Positions 32,368-40,643 of a DNA stretch of 64,000 bases are shown piece by piece. Under the pieces are notes generated by a model that worked only from the letters and a program-made list of their open reading frames with translations, was not told where the DNA came from and did no database searches. Numbering within the stretch: position 1 is the stretch's first letter; the number at the start of each line of letters is the position of its first letter. This DNA comes from Flintibacter faecis (GTDB lineage: Bacteria > Bacillota > Clostridia > Oscillospirales > Oscillospiraceae): contig NZ_JACOPN010000009.1 of assembly GCF_014287875.1 (NCBI RefSeq), positions 1 through 64,000 on the forward strand, read 5' to 3'. The position numbers were made by a program, and so were the translations under genes.

Positions 32368-33312
32368 ATGAATCGACCCAAGGTATATATTGACGGGAAA
32401 GAGGGCACCACCGGCCTGCAGATCTACGAGCGCCTGGGCAGCCGGGACGACATCCAGCTGCTGCTCATTGACGAGGACAAGCGCAAGGACCTGGAGGAAC
32501 GCCGAAAGTTTTTGAACGAGGCCGACCTGGTGTTCCTCTGCCTGCCTGACGCCGCTGCCAAAGAGGCGGTCACCCTGATCGACAACCCCAAAACCCGGGT
32601 CATCGACGCCTCCACCGCCCACCGCACCGCCCAGGGCTGGGTATACGGCTTTGCCGAGCTGCTGCCCGGCCAGCGCCAGCGCATCAAGTTCGCCGGCCGG
32701 GTGGCCAACCCCGGCTGCCACGCCACCGGCTTTTTGTCCACCGCCGCCCCTCTCACCGAACTGGGTGTTCTTCCCCGGGACTATCCCGTCACCTGCTTCT
32801 CCCTCACCGGCTACTCCGGCGGGGGCAAGAAGATGATCGCCGAGTACGAGGCCCCCGACCGCAGCCCCCTGCTGGATGCCCCCAGCCTCTATTCCATCGG
32901 CCTTGCCCACAAGCACCTGCCCGAGATGCAAAAGCTGGCCGGACTGGACAGCGCCCCCGTGTTCGTCCCCATTCTGGGGGACATTCGCCAGGGGATGATG
33001 ACCTCCGTCATGCTGCAAAATCGCCTGCTCAACGGCTCCCCCACCGCCCAGGATATCTGCGAGATGCTCTCCTCTTACTACGAGGGGCAGGAGATGGTGC
33101 GGGTGCTGCCCTTCGGCGGCGAGACGCCCCGTCTGGCCACCAGCGCCCTGGCGGGCAAAGACTATCTGACCATCACCGTATCCGGCCACACCGACCAGAC
33201 CCTGCTCACCGCCCAGTTTGATAATCTGGGCAAGGGTGCCTCCGGCGCAGCGGTGCAGAACATGAACATCATGCTGGGCTTCCCGGAGACCACCGGGCTG
33301 AACATGGACTGA
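32368..33312 (+). CDS. argC: N-acetyl-gamma-glutamyl-phosphate reductase (short type)
   Basis: 314 residues, the shorter ArgC class. It reduces N-acetylglutamyl phosphate to the semialdehyde. The N-terminus KVYIDGKEGTTGLQIYERL holds the NADP loop, and the active cysteine sits in ANPGCHATGF (about 115). RBS GGGAGG. It starts the run argC-J-B-D-F. Confidence 0.95.
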   Translation: MNRPKVYIDGKEGTTGLQIYERLGSRDDIQLLLIDEDKRKDLEERRKFLNEADLVFLCLPDAAAKEAVTLIDNPKTRVIDASTAHRTAQGWVYGFAELLPGQRQRIKFAGRVANPGCHATGFLSTAAPLTELGVLPRDYPVTCFSLTGYSGGGKKMIAEYEAPDRSPLLDAPSLYSIGLAHKHLPEMQKLAGLDSAPVFVPILGDIRQGMMTSVMLQNRLLNGSPTAQDICEMLSSYYEGQEMVRVLPFGGETPRLATSALAGKDYLTITVSGHTDQTLLTAQFDNLGKGASGAAVQNMNIMLGFPETTGLNMD

Positions 33313-33377
33313 TCAGTCATCCAAACAACTTCCAGGGGCGCGGCCCCTGTCATCTAAGGAAAGCGAGGAAGATCACT

Positions 33378-34601
33378 ATGCTGAATCAGATTTCCGGCGG
33401 CGTGTGTGCCGCCAAGGGATTTACCGCCGCCGGTGTCCACTGCGGCGTGAAGGCGGGCAGCAGCCCGGATAAGAACGACCTGGCCCTGATCCTGTCGGAG
33501 AAGGAGTGCGCCGCCGCCGCCACCTATACCATGAACCGGGTGAAGGCCGCCCCCCTGTATGTGACCATGGACCACCTGGAAAACGGCGTGGCCTGGGGCG
33601 TGGTGGCCAACAGCGGCAACGCCAACGCCTGCTGCCCCCAGAGCCATGAGAACGCCGAGGCCATGAGCGCTTCCGCCGCCGCCGCCACCGGCCGGGAGCC
33701 CGGCGACTTTGTGGTGGCCAGCACCGGTGTCATCGGCCAGACCATCAACATCTCCGCCATCCAGGCCGGGCTGCCCCAGGCCGCCGCCGCCCTGTCTGCC
33801 GACGGCTCCGATGCCGCCGCCCACGCCATCATGACCACCGACACGGTGAAGAAGGAGATCGCCGTCTCCCTGACCATCGGGGGCAAGGAGGTCCGCCTGG
33901 GCGCCATCGCCAAGGGCTCCGGCATGATCCACCCTAACATGGGCACCATGCTGGCCTTTGTCACCACCGACTGCGCCATCACCCATGAAATGCTCAGCGA
34001 TGCCCTCCACGAGGTGGTCGCCCGCACCTTCAACCGGGTCACTGTGGACGGGGACACCTCCACCAACGACATGTGCGTGGTGCTGGCCAACGGCATGGCA
34101 GGCAACAGCCTCATTGAGTGGAAGGACCAGGACTATGAGACCTTCCTGGCCGCTTTGGAGGAGGTCTGCCGCCATCTGTCCCGCGCCATCGCCGGGGACG
34201 GCGAGGGGGCCAGCAAGCTGGTCACCTGCAAGATGCACGGGGCCCGCAGCGAGGAGAGCGCCGAGCGCCTGGCCAAGGCCGTGGTGGGCTCCTCCCTGGT
34301 AAAGGCCGCCATGTTCGGCGCCGATGCCAACTGGGGCCGGGTGCTGTGCGCCATGGGCTATTCCAAGGCCCCCTTCCGCCCCGAGCATGTGGATGTGTCC
34401 TTCTGCTCCCAGGCCGGGTCTATCCTGGTGTGCAAGCAGGGCGACGGCGTGGACTTTGACGAGGACAAGGCCAAGACCATCCTCACCGAGAAGGAGGTCA
34501 TCATCGACGTGGACCTGCACGAGGGGGACGAGAGCGCCGAGTGCTGGGGCTGCGATTTGACCTATGACTATGTGAAGATCAACGGCGACTACCGCACCTG
34601 A
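33378..34601 (+). CDS. argJ: Glutamate N-acetyltransferase / ArgJ
   Basis: 407 residues, a self-cleaving precursor. The cleavage region reads KGSGMIHPNMGTMLAFVTTD, with the new N-terminal nucleophile Thr at about 190. It transfers acetyl from acetylornithine to glutamate (cyclic pathway); whether it also uses acetyl-CoA cannot be told. Conserved C-terminal FGADANWGRVLCAMGY is present. No argA or argE gene is in the window, consistent with the cyclic route. Confidence 0.95.
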   Translation: MLNQISGGVCAAKGFTAAGVHCGVKAGSSPDKNDLALILSEKECAAAATYTMNRVKAAPLYVTMDHLENGVAWGVVANSGNANACCPQSHENAEAMSASAAAATGREPGDFVVASTGVIGQTINISAIQAGLPQAAAALSADGSDAAAHAIMTTDTVKKEIAVSLTIGGKEVRLGAIAKGSGMIHPNMGTMLAFVTTDCAITHEMLSDALHEVVARTFNRVTVDGDTSTNDMCVVLANGMAGNSLIEWKDQDYETFLAALEEVCRHLSRAIAGDGEGASKLVTCKMHGARSEESAERLAKAVVGSSLVKAAMFGADANWGRVLCAMGYSKAPFRPEHVDVSFCSQAGSILVCKQGDGVDFDEDKAKTILTEKEVIIDVDLHEGDESAECWGCDLTYDYVKINGDYRT

Positions 34602-34665
34602 TCTGCGCCCATCGGGCAATTCACAAGAAATCTAAACCAAACATACTGAAAAGGGGGCCTTTCCC

Positions 34666-35523
34666 ATGGCTTTTAACGAGGTGGACCGCGCTCAGGTGCT
34701 GGCCGAGGCGCTGCCCTATATCCAAAAATATTCCGGCAAGACCATCGTGGTCAAATATGGCGGCAACGCCATGATCTCCGAGGACCTGCGCCGGGCCGTG
34801 ATCTCTGACATCGTGCTGCTGAACCTGGTGGGTATCCGGGTGGTGGTGGTCCATGGCGGCGGCCCCGAGATCAACGAGATGCTGACCAAAATCGGCAAGG
34901 AGTCCAAGTTTGTGGACGGCCTGCGCTATACCGACGAAGAGACCATGGACATCGTGCAGCAGGTGCTGTGCGGCCGGGTGAACAAGAACCTGGTGGCCAC
35001 TCTGAACCGCATGGGCGGCCGGGCCGTGGGCCTGTGCGGCATGGACGGCGGCATGTTCCAGGCCAAGCAGCTCAGCGAGAAGCTGGGCCTGGTGGGCGAG
35101 ATCCATCATGTGGACCCCAGCCCCGTCACCGATGCCCTGGACGACGGCTATATCCCCGTGGTGTCCACCGTGGCCCAGGGGACGGATGCCGACTGCGCCT
35201 ATAACATCAACGCCGACACCGCCGCCGCCAAGCTGGCCGTGGCCCTGAAGGCGGAGAAGCTCATCCTCCTCACCGACGTGCGCGGCCTGCTGCGGGACCC
35301 CAAGGACGACGCTACCCTCATCTCCGAGCTGCAGCTGTCCTCTGTCCCCGCGCTCGTCCGGGAGGGCGTCATCTCCGGCGGCATGATCCCCAAGGTGGAC
35401 TGCTGCGTGGAGGCAGTGCGCTCCGGCGTGGACTCCGCCATCATTCTGGACGGCCGGGTGGCCCACTCCATCCTCATTGAGCTGCTGTCCGACGCGGGCA
35501 TCGGCACCATGCTGGTACACTGA
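34666..35523 (+). CDS. argB: Acetylglutamate kinase
   Basis: 285 residues. It phosphorylates N-acetylglutamate. Motifs: VVKYGGNAM (about 26-34), VVVVHGGGPEIN (about 62) and the ATP-side YNINADTAAAKLA. RBS AAAAGGGGG. It sits between argJ and argD; argD follows after 16 nt. Confidence 0.96.
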   Translation: MAFNEVDRAQVLAEALPYIQKYSGKTIVVKYGGNAMISEDLRRAVISDIVLLNLVGIRVVVVHGGGPEINEMLTKIGKESKFVDGLRYTDEETMDIVQQVLCGRVNKNLVATLNRMGGRAVGLCGMDGGMFQAKQLSEKLGLVGEIHHVDPSPVTDALDDGYIPVVSTVAQGTDADCAYNINADTAAAKLAVALKAEKLILLTDVRGLLRDPKDDATLISELQLSSVPALVREGVISGGMIPKVDCCVEAVRSGVDSAIILDGRVAHSILIELLSDAGIGTMLVH

Positions 35524-35539
35524 AAGCGGAGGAATTTTT

Positions 35540-36718
35540 ATGACATTTGAAGAGATCCGTGCCCTGGACGAACAGTATGTGATGCCCGCCTACAGCCGCT
35601 TCCCCGTGGCCGTGGACCACGGCAAGGGGGCCACCGTGTGGGATGTGGCCGGAAAAGAGTATATCGACTTTACTGCCGGCATCGGCGTGTGCTCCCTGGG
35701 CTATGACTATCAGCCCTGGGTGGATGCGGTGTCCTCCCAGGCCGCCAAGCTGGCCCACATCTCCAACCTGTACTACGCCGAGCCCTATGCCAAGGTGGCC
35801 CAAAAGCTGTGCACCCGGGCGGGCATGTCCAACGTGATGTTCGCCAACTCCGGGGCCGAGGGCAACGAGGCCATGATCAAGCTGGCCCGGAAGTACTCCT
35901 ATGACAAATACGGCAAGGGCCGTGGCACCATTCTCACCCTGCACAACTCCTTCCATGGCCGCACCCTGGCCACCCTCACCGCCACCGGTCAGGACAAGTT
36001 CCACGACTATTTCTTCCCCTTCCCCGAGGGCTTCCGCTATGCCGATGCCAACGACCTGGACAGCGTGGAGGCGGTGGCCGGTCACGACGTGTGCGCTGTG
36101 ATGTTCGAGCTCATTCAGGGGGAGGGCGGCGTGCTGCCCCTGGACCGGGCCTTTGTCTCTGCCGTGGCCGACCTGTGTGAAAAGCGGGACTGGCTGCTGC
36201 TCATTGACGAGGTACAGACCGGCGTGGGCCGCACCGGCTCCCTGTTCGCCTTCCAGCAGTACGGCATCACTCCCGATGCGGTGTCCTTCGCCAAGGGCAT
36301 CGCCGGAGGCCTGCCCTTCGGCGGCGTGATGGCCAGCGAGAAGTGCCGCAATGTGTTCACCGCAGGCACCCACGGCACCACCTTCGGGGGAAACCCCGTG
36401 GGAGCCGCCGCCGCCTGCTGCGTGCTGGACACCATCGACCAGGACTTTCTGGACAAGGTGAAGGAGAAGGGGGACTATCTCCGCACCCAGATCGAGGCCA
36501 TGAACATCCCCTGCCTGGGCAAGACCCGGGGCATGGGCCTGATGATCGGCATCGAGGTCAAGGGCGACAGGACCAACCGGGAGCTGGCCGCCGCGCTGGC
36601 GGAGCACGGCCTGCTGTGTCTCACCGCCGGGCCCGGCCTGCGACTGCTGCCCCCTCTGGTCATCTCTCAGGAGGAGATGGACAAGGGGCTGGCCATCCTC
36701 AAAAACACCCTGTCCTAA
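35540..36718 (+). CDS. argD: Acetylornithine aminotransferase
   Basis: 392 residues from the ATG at 35540, which has GCGGAGGA upstream; the frame extends back into argB without a site. A class III PLP enzyme: FANSGAEGNEAMIKLARK binds the cofactor phosphate, LIDEVQTGVGRTG holds the ring-contact aspartate, and the Schiff-base lysine is in SFAKGIAGGLPFGG (about 253). Confidence 0.95.
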   Translation: MTFEEIRALDEQYVMPAYSRFPVAVDHGKGATVWDVAGKEYIDFTAGIGVCSLGYDYQPWVDAVSSQAAKLAHISNLYYAEPYAKVAQKLCTRAGMSNVMFANSGAEGNEAMIKLARKYSYDKYGKGRGTILTLHNSFHGRTLATLTATGQDKFHDYFFPFPEGFRYADANDLDSVEAVAGHDVCAVMFELIQGEGGVLPLDRAFVSAVADLCEKRDWLLLIDEVQTGVGRTGSLFAFQQYGITPDAVSFAKGIAGGLPFGGVMASEKCRNVFTAGTHGTTFGGNPVGAAAACCVLDTIDQDFLDKVKEKGDYLRTQIEAMNIPCLGKTRGMGLMIGIEVKGDRTNRELAAALAEHGLLCLTAGPGLRLLPPLVISQEEMDKGLAILKNTLS

Positions 36719-36747
36719 GCTGAAAAAATCACCGGGAGGCGTTTATC

Positions 36748-37671
36748 ATGCAGAAAGACCTGTTAAAGCTGCTGGACCTGTCCAAGGAGGACATTCTGAA
36801 CATCCTGAACACGGCGGACCAGCTGAAATATAACCAGAAGCACGGCATCGTCCACGACTATCTCCATGGCAAGACCCTGGCCATGATCTTCGAGAAGAAC
36901 TCCACCCGCACCCGCGTCTCCTTTGAGACGGGCATGTTCCAGCTGGGCGGCCACGCCCTGTTCCTGTCCGGCAAGGAGAGCCAGATTGGCCGGGGCGAGC
37001 CTGTGGAGGACACCGCCCGGGTGCTGGACCGCTACTGCGATGGCATTATGATCCGCACCTTCGCCCAGGAGGAGGTGGAGGAGCTGGCCCGCTTCACCAC
37101 CATCCCCATCATCAACGGCCTGACCGACTTCTGCCACCCCTGCCAGGTGCTGGCCGACCTGATGACCGTGCGGGAGCACAAGGCCGTTCTGGAGGGCTTG
37201 AAAATGTGCTACATCGGCGACGGCAACAACATGGCCAACTCCCTCATCGTGGGCGGTCTGAAGTGCGGCATGGAGGTGGCAGTGGCCTGCCCCGAGGGCT
37301 ATGAGCCCGACGAGCAGGTGCTGGACTTTGCCCGCAGCGACCCCAGCTTCCGCTTCTCCCTCCACCGCGCTCCCAAGGATGCCGCCGTGGACGCAGACGT
37401 GATCTTTACCGATGTGTGGGCCTCCATGGGCCAGGAGGAGGAGCGTGCCATCCGCGCCAAGGCCTTTGAGGGCTATCAGATCAACCAGGAGCTGATGGAC
37501 CTGGCCCACCCCGACTGCATGGTGCAGCACTGCCTGCCCGCCCACCGTGGGGAGGAGATCACCGCCGACGTCTTCGAGGCCCACGCCCAGGAGATCTTCG
37601 ACGAGGCCGAGAACCGGCTCCACGCCCAAAAGGCCGTTATGTACCTGCTGATGAAAAACAAAGAGGACTAA
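36748..37671 (+). CDS. argF: Ornithine carbamoyltransferase
   Basis: 307 residues. It makes citrulline from ornithine and carbamoyl phosphate. Motifs: STRTR carbamoyl-phosphate loop in EKNSTRTRVSFE (about 51), FCHPCQ (about 129) and ornithine-side HCLPAHRGEEI (about 264). Last gene of the arginine run, followed by a strong terminator. Confidence 0.96.
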   Translation: MQKDLLKLLDLSKEDILNILNTADQLKYNQKHGIVHDYLHGKTLAMIFEKNSTRTRVSFETGMFQLGGHALFLSGKESQIGRGEPVEDTARVLDRYCDGIMIRTFAQEEVEELARFTTIPIINGLTDFCHPCQVLADLMTVREHKAVLEGLKMCYIGDGNNMANSLIVGGLKCGMEVAVACPEGYEPDEQVLDFARSDPSFRFSLHRAPKDAAVDADVIFTDVWASMGQEEERAIRAKAFEGYQINQELMDLAHPDCMVQHCLPAHRGEEITADVFEAHAQEIFDEAENRLHAQKAVMYLLMKNKED

Positions 37672-37684
37672 ATACCAAAAGTAA

Positions 37685-37723
37685 AACAGAGCGTTGTCTG
37701 AAATTCAGACAACGCTCTGTTTA
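37685..37723 (+). terminator. Terminator of the arginine gene run
   Basis: AACAGAGCGTTGTCTGA pairs with TCAGACAACGCTCTGTT almost perfectly around a tight loop, followed by TTTAAT. Confidence 0.85.
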
Positions 37724-37731
37724 ATATTGCC

Positions 37732-37821
37732 ATTTTTACTTATTCTGATTTGGTCCAAATTGGAATTCTGGTCGTTGGTGTCATTAACTTGTTCCTGCAA
37801 GTTAACAATAAAAAGAAGTAA
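37732..37821 (+). pseudogene. Start-less holin-like toxin remnant
   Basis: A 29-codon frame reads IFTYSDLVQIGILVVGVINL followed by FLQVNNKKK and a stop. One hydrophobic segment with a TYSDL start and a lysine tail is the pattern of Firmicute holin-like/type I toxins, which as I recall begin MxTYSDL. Here the expected ATG is ATT and no ribosome binding site precedes it; the argF terminator abuts. The gene is probably dead, or uses a rare AUU start. Its 3' end overlaps the antisense RNA. Confidence 0.55.
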
Positions 37822-37904
37822 CCGCCTTAGCTTGCCCAGCTAACGATTACTTCTTCAGGTAATGATTGGAGGGGCTCCCGTCCTACCGGCAGCGCCTCCC
37901 TTTG
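37808..37904 (-). ncRNA. Antisense RNA, type I antitoxin-like
   Basis: About 97 nt from a strong promoter (TATACT at 37915-37910) to a terminator. The 5' part forms a hairpin GGGAGGCGC...GCCCCTCC. The 3' part folds GAAGTAATCGTTAGCT with AGCTAAGGCGGTTACTTC and ends in TTTTTATTG. It contains no ORF. Its 3' end is complementary to the stop-codon region of the toxin remnant, the usual convergent arrangement of type I toxin-antitoxin loci. Confidence 0.65.
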
Positions 37905-37909
37905 ATTTC

Positions 37910-37937
37910 AGTATAACATGATTTGGTAAATTGTCAA
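37910..37937 (-). promoter_or_regulatory. Promoter of the antisense RNA
   Basis: Minus strand TTGACA (37937-37932), 16-nt spacer, TATACT (37915-37910). It overlaps the left flanking hairpin of the 162-bp element by three bases. Confidence 0.8.
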
Positions 37938-38140
37938 TCCCCCGCCCGGGGGATTTGAGACTGTCGAAAAAGCCTGTCATTGCGAGGAGGCCCAACGGGC
38001 CGACGTGGCAATCCGTTCCTAAAACTCACGAGTATCAGCACATTCTCGACTTTTTGGTTACGGATTCCCACGTCGCTGCGCTCCTCGGAATGACAGAAAA
38101 GGGTTTATCGACACGCTGCAATCCCCCGCCCGGGGGATTT
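37935..38140. mobile_element. 162-bp inverted-repeat (MITE-like) element with flanking direct repeats, copy A
   Basis: Element 37957-38118. The ends GACTGTCGAAAAAGCC and GGGTTTATCGACACGCTG are imperfect inverted repeats, continuing as TGTCATTGCGAGGAG versus CTCCTCGGAATGACA and CGACGTGGCAATCCGT versus ACGGATTCCCACGTCG. No coding content. It is flanked by a 22-bp exact direct repeat (37935-37956 and 38119-38140), itself a palindrome with CCCCCG/CGGGGG. Two other 162-bp copies lie at 47854 and 58805 in the opposite orientation. Confidence 0.8.
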
Positions 38141-38215
38141 TCGTTTTACCCCTCCCGGCCAAACTCCCGGCGGAAATACTGCACGAATATCCCCGCCGAA
38201 ATCAGGGCGGTGTGC

Positions 38216-39283
38216 TTATGCCTGCTCGGGGGCTGTTTCCTTGGCGGCCTCCTTCGCCTTTAAAGGCGGGTCCAGGCGCATGACGTCCACGTTCTCGGTG
38301 ATGCTCTCGATGATGCCGGAGGAGACATACTGCTTGGCCTGACGGACGGCGTTTTTGATGGCGTAGGCATCGGAGGAGCCGTGGGCCTTGATGACGGGCT
38401 TGGAGATGCCCACCAGGGCGGTGCCCCCCACTTCGCTGGAGCTGAGCAGCTTTTTCATCTGCTTCAGCCCGCCGGACACCAGCACAGCGGCCAGCTTGGT
38501 CAGCAGGTTCTTGGTGAACACGCCCTTCAGCTCCCGCACCAGGTAAAGGCCGGTGCCCTCCATGGTCTTCAGGAAGATATTGCCGGAGTAGCCGTCGCAC
38601 ACGATGACATCCACCGCGCCCTCCACGGCCTCCCGCGCCTCCACATTGCCCACAAAGTTGATGCGGCCCGCCTTTCCCGCCTCCACCAGCATGGGATAGA
38701 CGGCGGTCTGCAGACTGGTGCCCTTAGAGGGCTCCACCCCGATGTTCAGCAGACCTACCCGGGGCTCCGGGCGGCCCAGGACGTGCTCGGCGTAGTAGGA
38801 GCCCATATAGGCAAACTGCAGCAGATACTCTGGGGGACACTCGGCGTTGGCCCCGCAGTCGATGAGCACTGCGCCGCCGTTGCCTGTGGGCACCACGGGG
38901 GCCAGGGCGGCCCGGCGGATGCCCCGGATGCGCTTGACCACCAGGGTGGCCCCGGACAGCAGGGCACCGGTGGACCCGGCGGAGACAAAGGCGTCCCCCT
39001 CTCCGCTTTTCAGCAGGTTCAGGCCCACGGTGAGGGAGGAGTCCTTCTTCTCCCGGAAGGCGGTGGCCGGGTTGTCGCACATCTCCACCACCTCGCTGGC
39101 GTGGGCGATCTCCACCCCGGCGGGCAGCTCCTTGATGCCGTTGTCCTCCAGGACCTTCAGGATGGTCTCCCCCCGGCCCACCAGAATAACGCCAACGCCA
39201 TATTCCCGGTTGGCCTCTACGGCACCCATCACAGGGGCCTGGGGGGCGTTGTCTCCGCCCATGGCATCTACAATGATCTTCAT
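38216..39283 (-). CDS. plsX: Phosphate acyltransferase
   Basis: 355 residues from the ATG at 39283 (MKIIVDAMGGDNAP); an ATG two codons upstream (39289) is a near-equal alternative. PlsX makes acyl-phosphate from acyl-ACP for membrane phospholipid synthesis and works at the membrane face. Conserved GSTGALLSGATLVVKR and CDGYSGNIFLKTMEG are present. The C-terminal tail is extended with Lys/Glu/Ala. It follows trmFO by about 20 nt and is not next to acpP or fab genes, as it often is. Confidence 0.93.
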   Translation of the reverse strand: MKIIVDAMGGDNAPQAPVMGAVEANREYGVGVILVGRGETILKVLEDNGIKELPAGVEIAHASEVVEMCDNPATAFREKKDSSLTVGLNLLKSGEGDAFVSAGSTGALLSGATLVVKRIRGIRRAALAPVVPTGNGGAVLIDCGANAECPPEYLLQFAYMGSYYAEHVLGRPEPRVGLLNIGVEPSKGTSLQTAVYPMLVEAGKAGRINFVGNVEAREAVEGAVDVIVCDGYSGNIFLKTMEGTGLYLVRELKGVFTKNLLTKLAAVLVSGGLKQMKKLLSSSEVGGTALVGISKPVIKAHGSSDAYAIKNAVRQAKQYVSSGIIESITENVDVMRLDPPLKAKEAAKETAPEQA

Positions 39284-39302
39284 ATCCATCCCGTCCTTTC
39301 CC

Positions 39303-40607
39303 TCAGCCCAGGTCCAGCTCGGCAAGCTTTTCCAGGGCACGCTTGGATATCTCGGCGTTCTTATTCCGCTTCCCCTTCACCCGATAGCCCAGCTGGGGGA
39401 TCAGGCCGAAGTTCACATTCATGGGCTGGAAGTTCACCACGCTGGGGTCGCTGACATACAGGGCCATGGCCCCCATGGCCGTCTCCCGGGGGAAGTTGAT
39501 GGGGGGCTTGCCCTCCAGACGGCGTGAGAGCTCCATGGCCGTCAGGCAGCCGGAGGCGGTGGACTCCACATAGCCCTCCACGCCGGTGATCTGGCCGGAG
39601 AACATCAGCCGCTCCTGGCCCTTCACCCGGTAATACCGGTCCAGCAGCCGGGGGGAGTCCAGGAAGGTATTGCGGTGCATCACGCCATATCGAATGTACT
39701 CGGCGTTTTTCAGGGCGGGGATCATGGAGAATACCCGCTTCTGCTCCGGCCAGCGCAGGTGGGTCTGAAAGCCCACGATGTTGTAGATGGAGCCCTGGGC
39801 GTTGTCCTTGCGCAGCTGCACCACGGCATAGGGCTCCTCCCCGGTCTTGGGGTCCTTCAGGCCCACGGGCTTCAGGGGGCCATAGCGCAGGGTGTCCAGG
39901 CCCCGGCGGGCCATGACCTCCACGGGCATACAGCCCTCGAACACGCCGGCATCCTCAAAGCCGTGTACCTCCGCCTCCTGGGCGTGGGTCAGCTCCTGCC
40001 AGAATGCCTCGTACTCCTCCCGGCTCAGGGGGCAGTTGATGTAGTCCGGCGTGCCCCGGTCATACCGGGAGGCAAACCAGGCGCTGTCCATGTCCACGCT
40101 CTCGAAGGTGACCAGGGGTGCGGCGGCGTCGAAGAAGTTGAGGTATTTGCTGTCGGGGAACAGCCCGCCGATGGCCTGGGACAGGTTCTCCGAGGTCAGG
40201 GGCCCGGTGGCGAAGATCACGTTGCCCTCGGCAGGGATCTCCGTCACCTCCCCCTCCACCACAGTGATGTTGGGGTGATTGCGGATCTTCTCGGTAATGG
40301 CGGCGGCAAAGGCGTTCCGGTCCACCGCCAGGGCGCCGCCGGCCTCCACCCGGTGTGCGTCGGCACAGGCCATGATGAGGGAGCCGCAGCGGCGCAGCTC
40401 CTCCTTCAGCAGCCCCACGGCGTTTTCCAGCTGGTCAGAGCGCAGGGAGTTGGAGCACACCAGCTCGGCAAAATATTCCGTGTGGTGGGCGGGGGACATC
40501 TTCTGGGGCTTCATTTCTCTCAGTTCCACGGGGATGCCCCGCCGGGCCAGCTGCCAGGCGGCCTCGCTGCCCGCCAGCCCTGCGCCGATGACAATAACAG
40601 GTTCCAT
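39303..40607 (-). CDS. trmFO: Methylenetetrahydrofolate-tRNA uracil-5-methyltransferase
   Basis: 434 residues. An FAD- and folate-dependent enzyme forming m5U54 in tRNA. The FAD loop is VIGAGLAGSEAAW (about 4-16), followed by ELVCSNSLRSDQLENAVGLL typical of the family and the C-terminal MNVNFGLIPQL. In the classic Firmicute order dprA-topA-trmFO. RBS GAAAGGAG. Confidence 0.95.
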   Translation of the reverse strand: MEPVIVIGAGLAGSEAAWQLARRGIPVELREMKPQKMSPAHHTEYFAELVCSNSLRSDQLENAVGLLKEELRRCGSLIMACADAHRVEAGGALAVDRNAFAAAITEKIRNHPNITVVEGEVTEIPAEGNVIFATGPLTSENLSQAIGGLFPDSKYLNFFDAAAPLVTFESVDMDSAWFASRYDRGTPDYINCPLSREEYEAFWQELTHAQEAEVHGFEDAGVFEGCMPVEVMARRGLDTLRYGPLKPVGLKDPKTGEEPYAVVQLRKDNAQGSIYNIVGFQTHLRWPEQKRVFSMIPALKNAEYIRYGVMHRNTFLDSPRLLDRYYRVKGQERLMFSGQITGVEGYVESTASGCLTAMELSRRLEGKPPINFPRETAMGAMALYVSDPSVVNFQPMNVNFGLIPQLGYRVKGKRNKNAEISKRALEKLAELDLG

Positions 40608-40643
40608 AGCGTTCTCCTTTCGGGGTCTCCCCCCTGTGTCAGA

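Noticed and set aside
37931..38263. A 110-codon plus-strand frame
   Set aside because: It lies almost wholly in the 162-bp element and its flanks; repeat sequence, not a gene.
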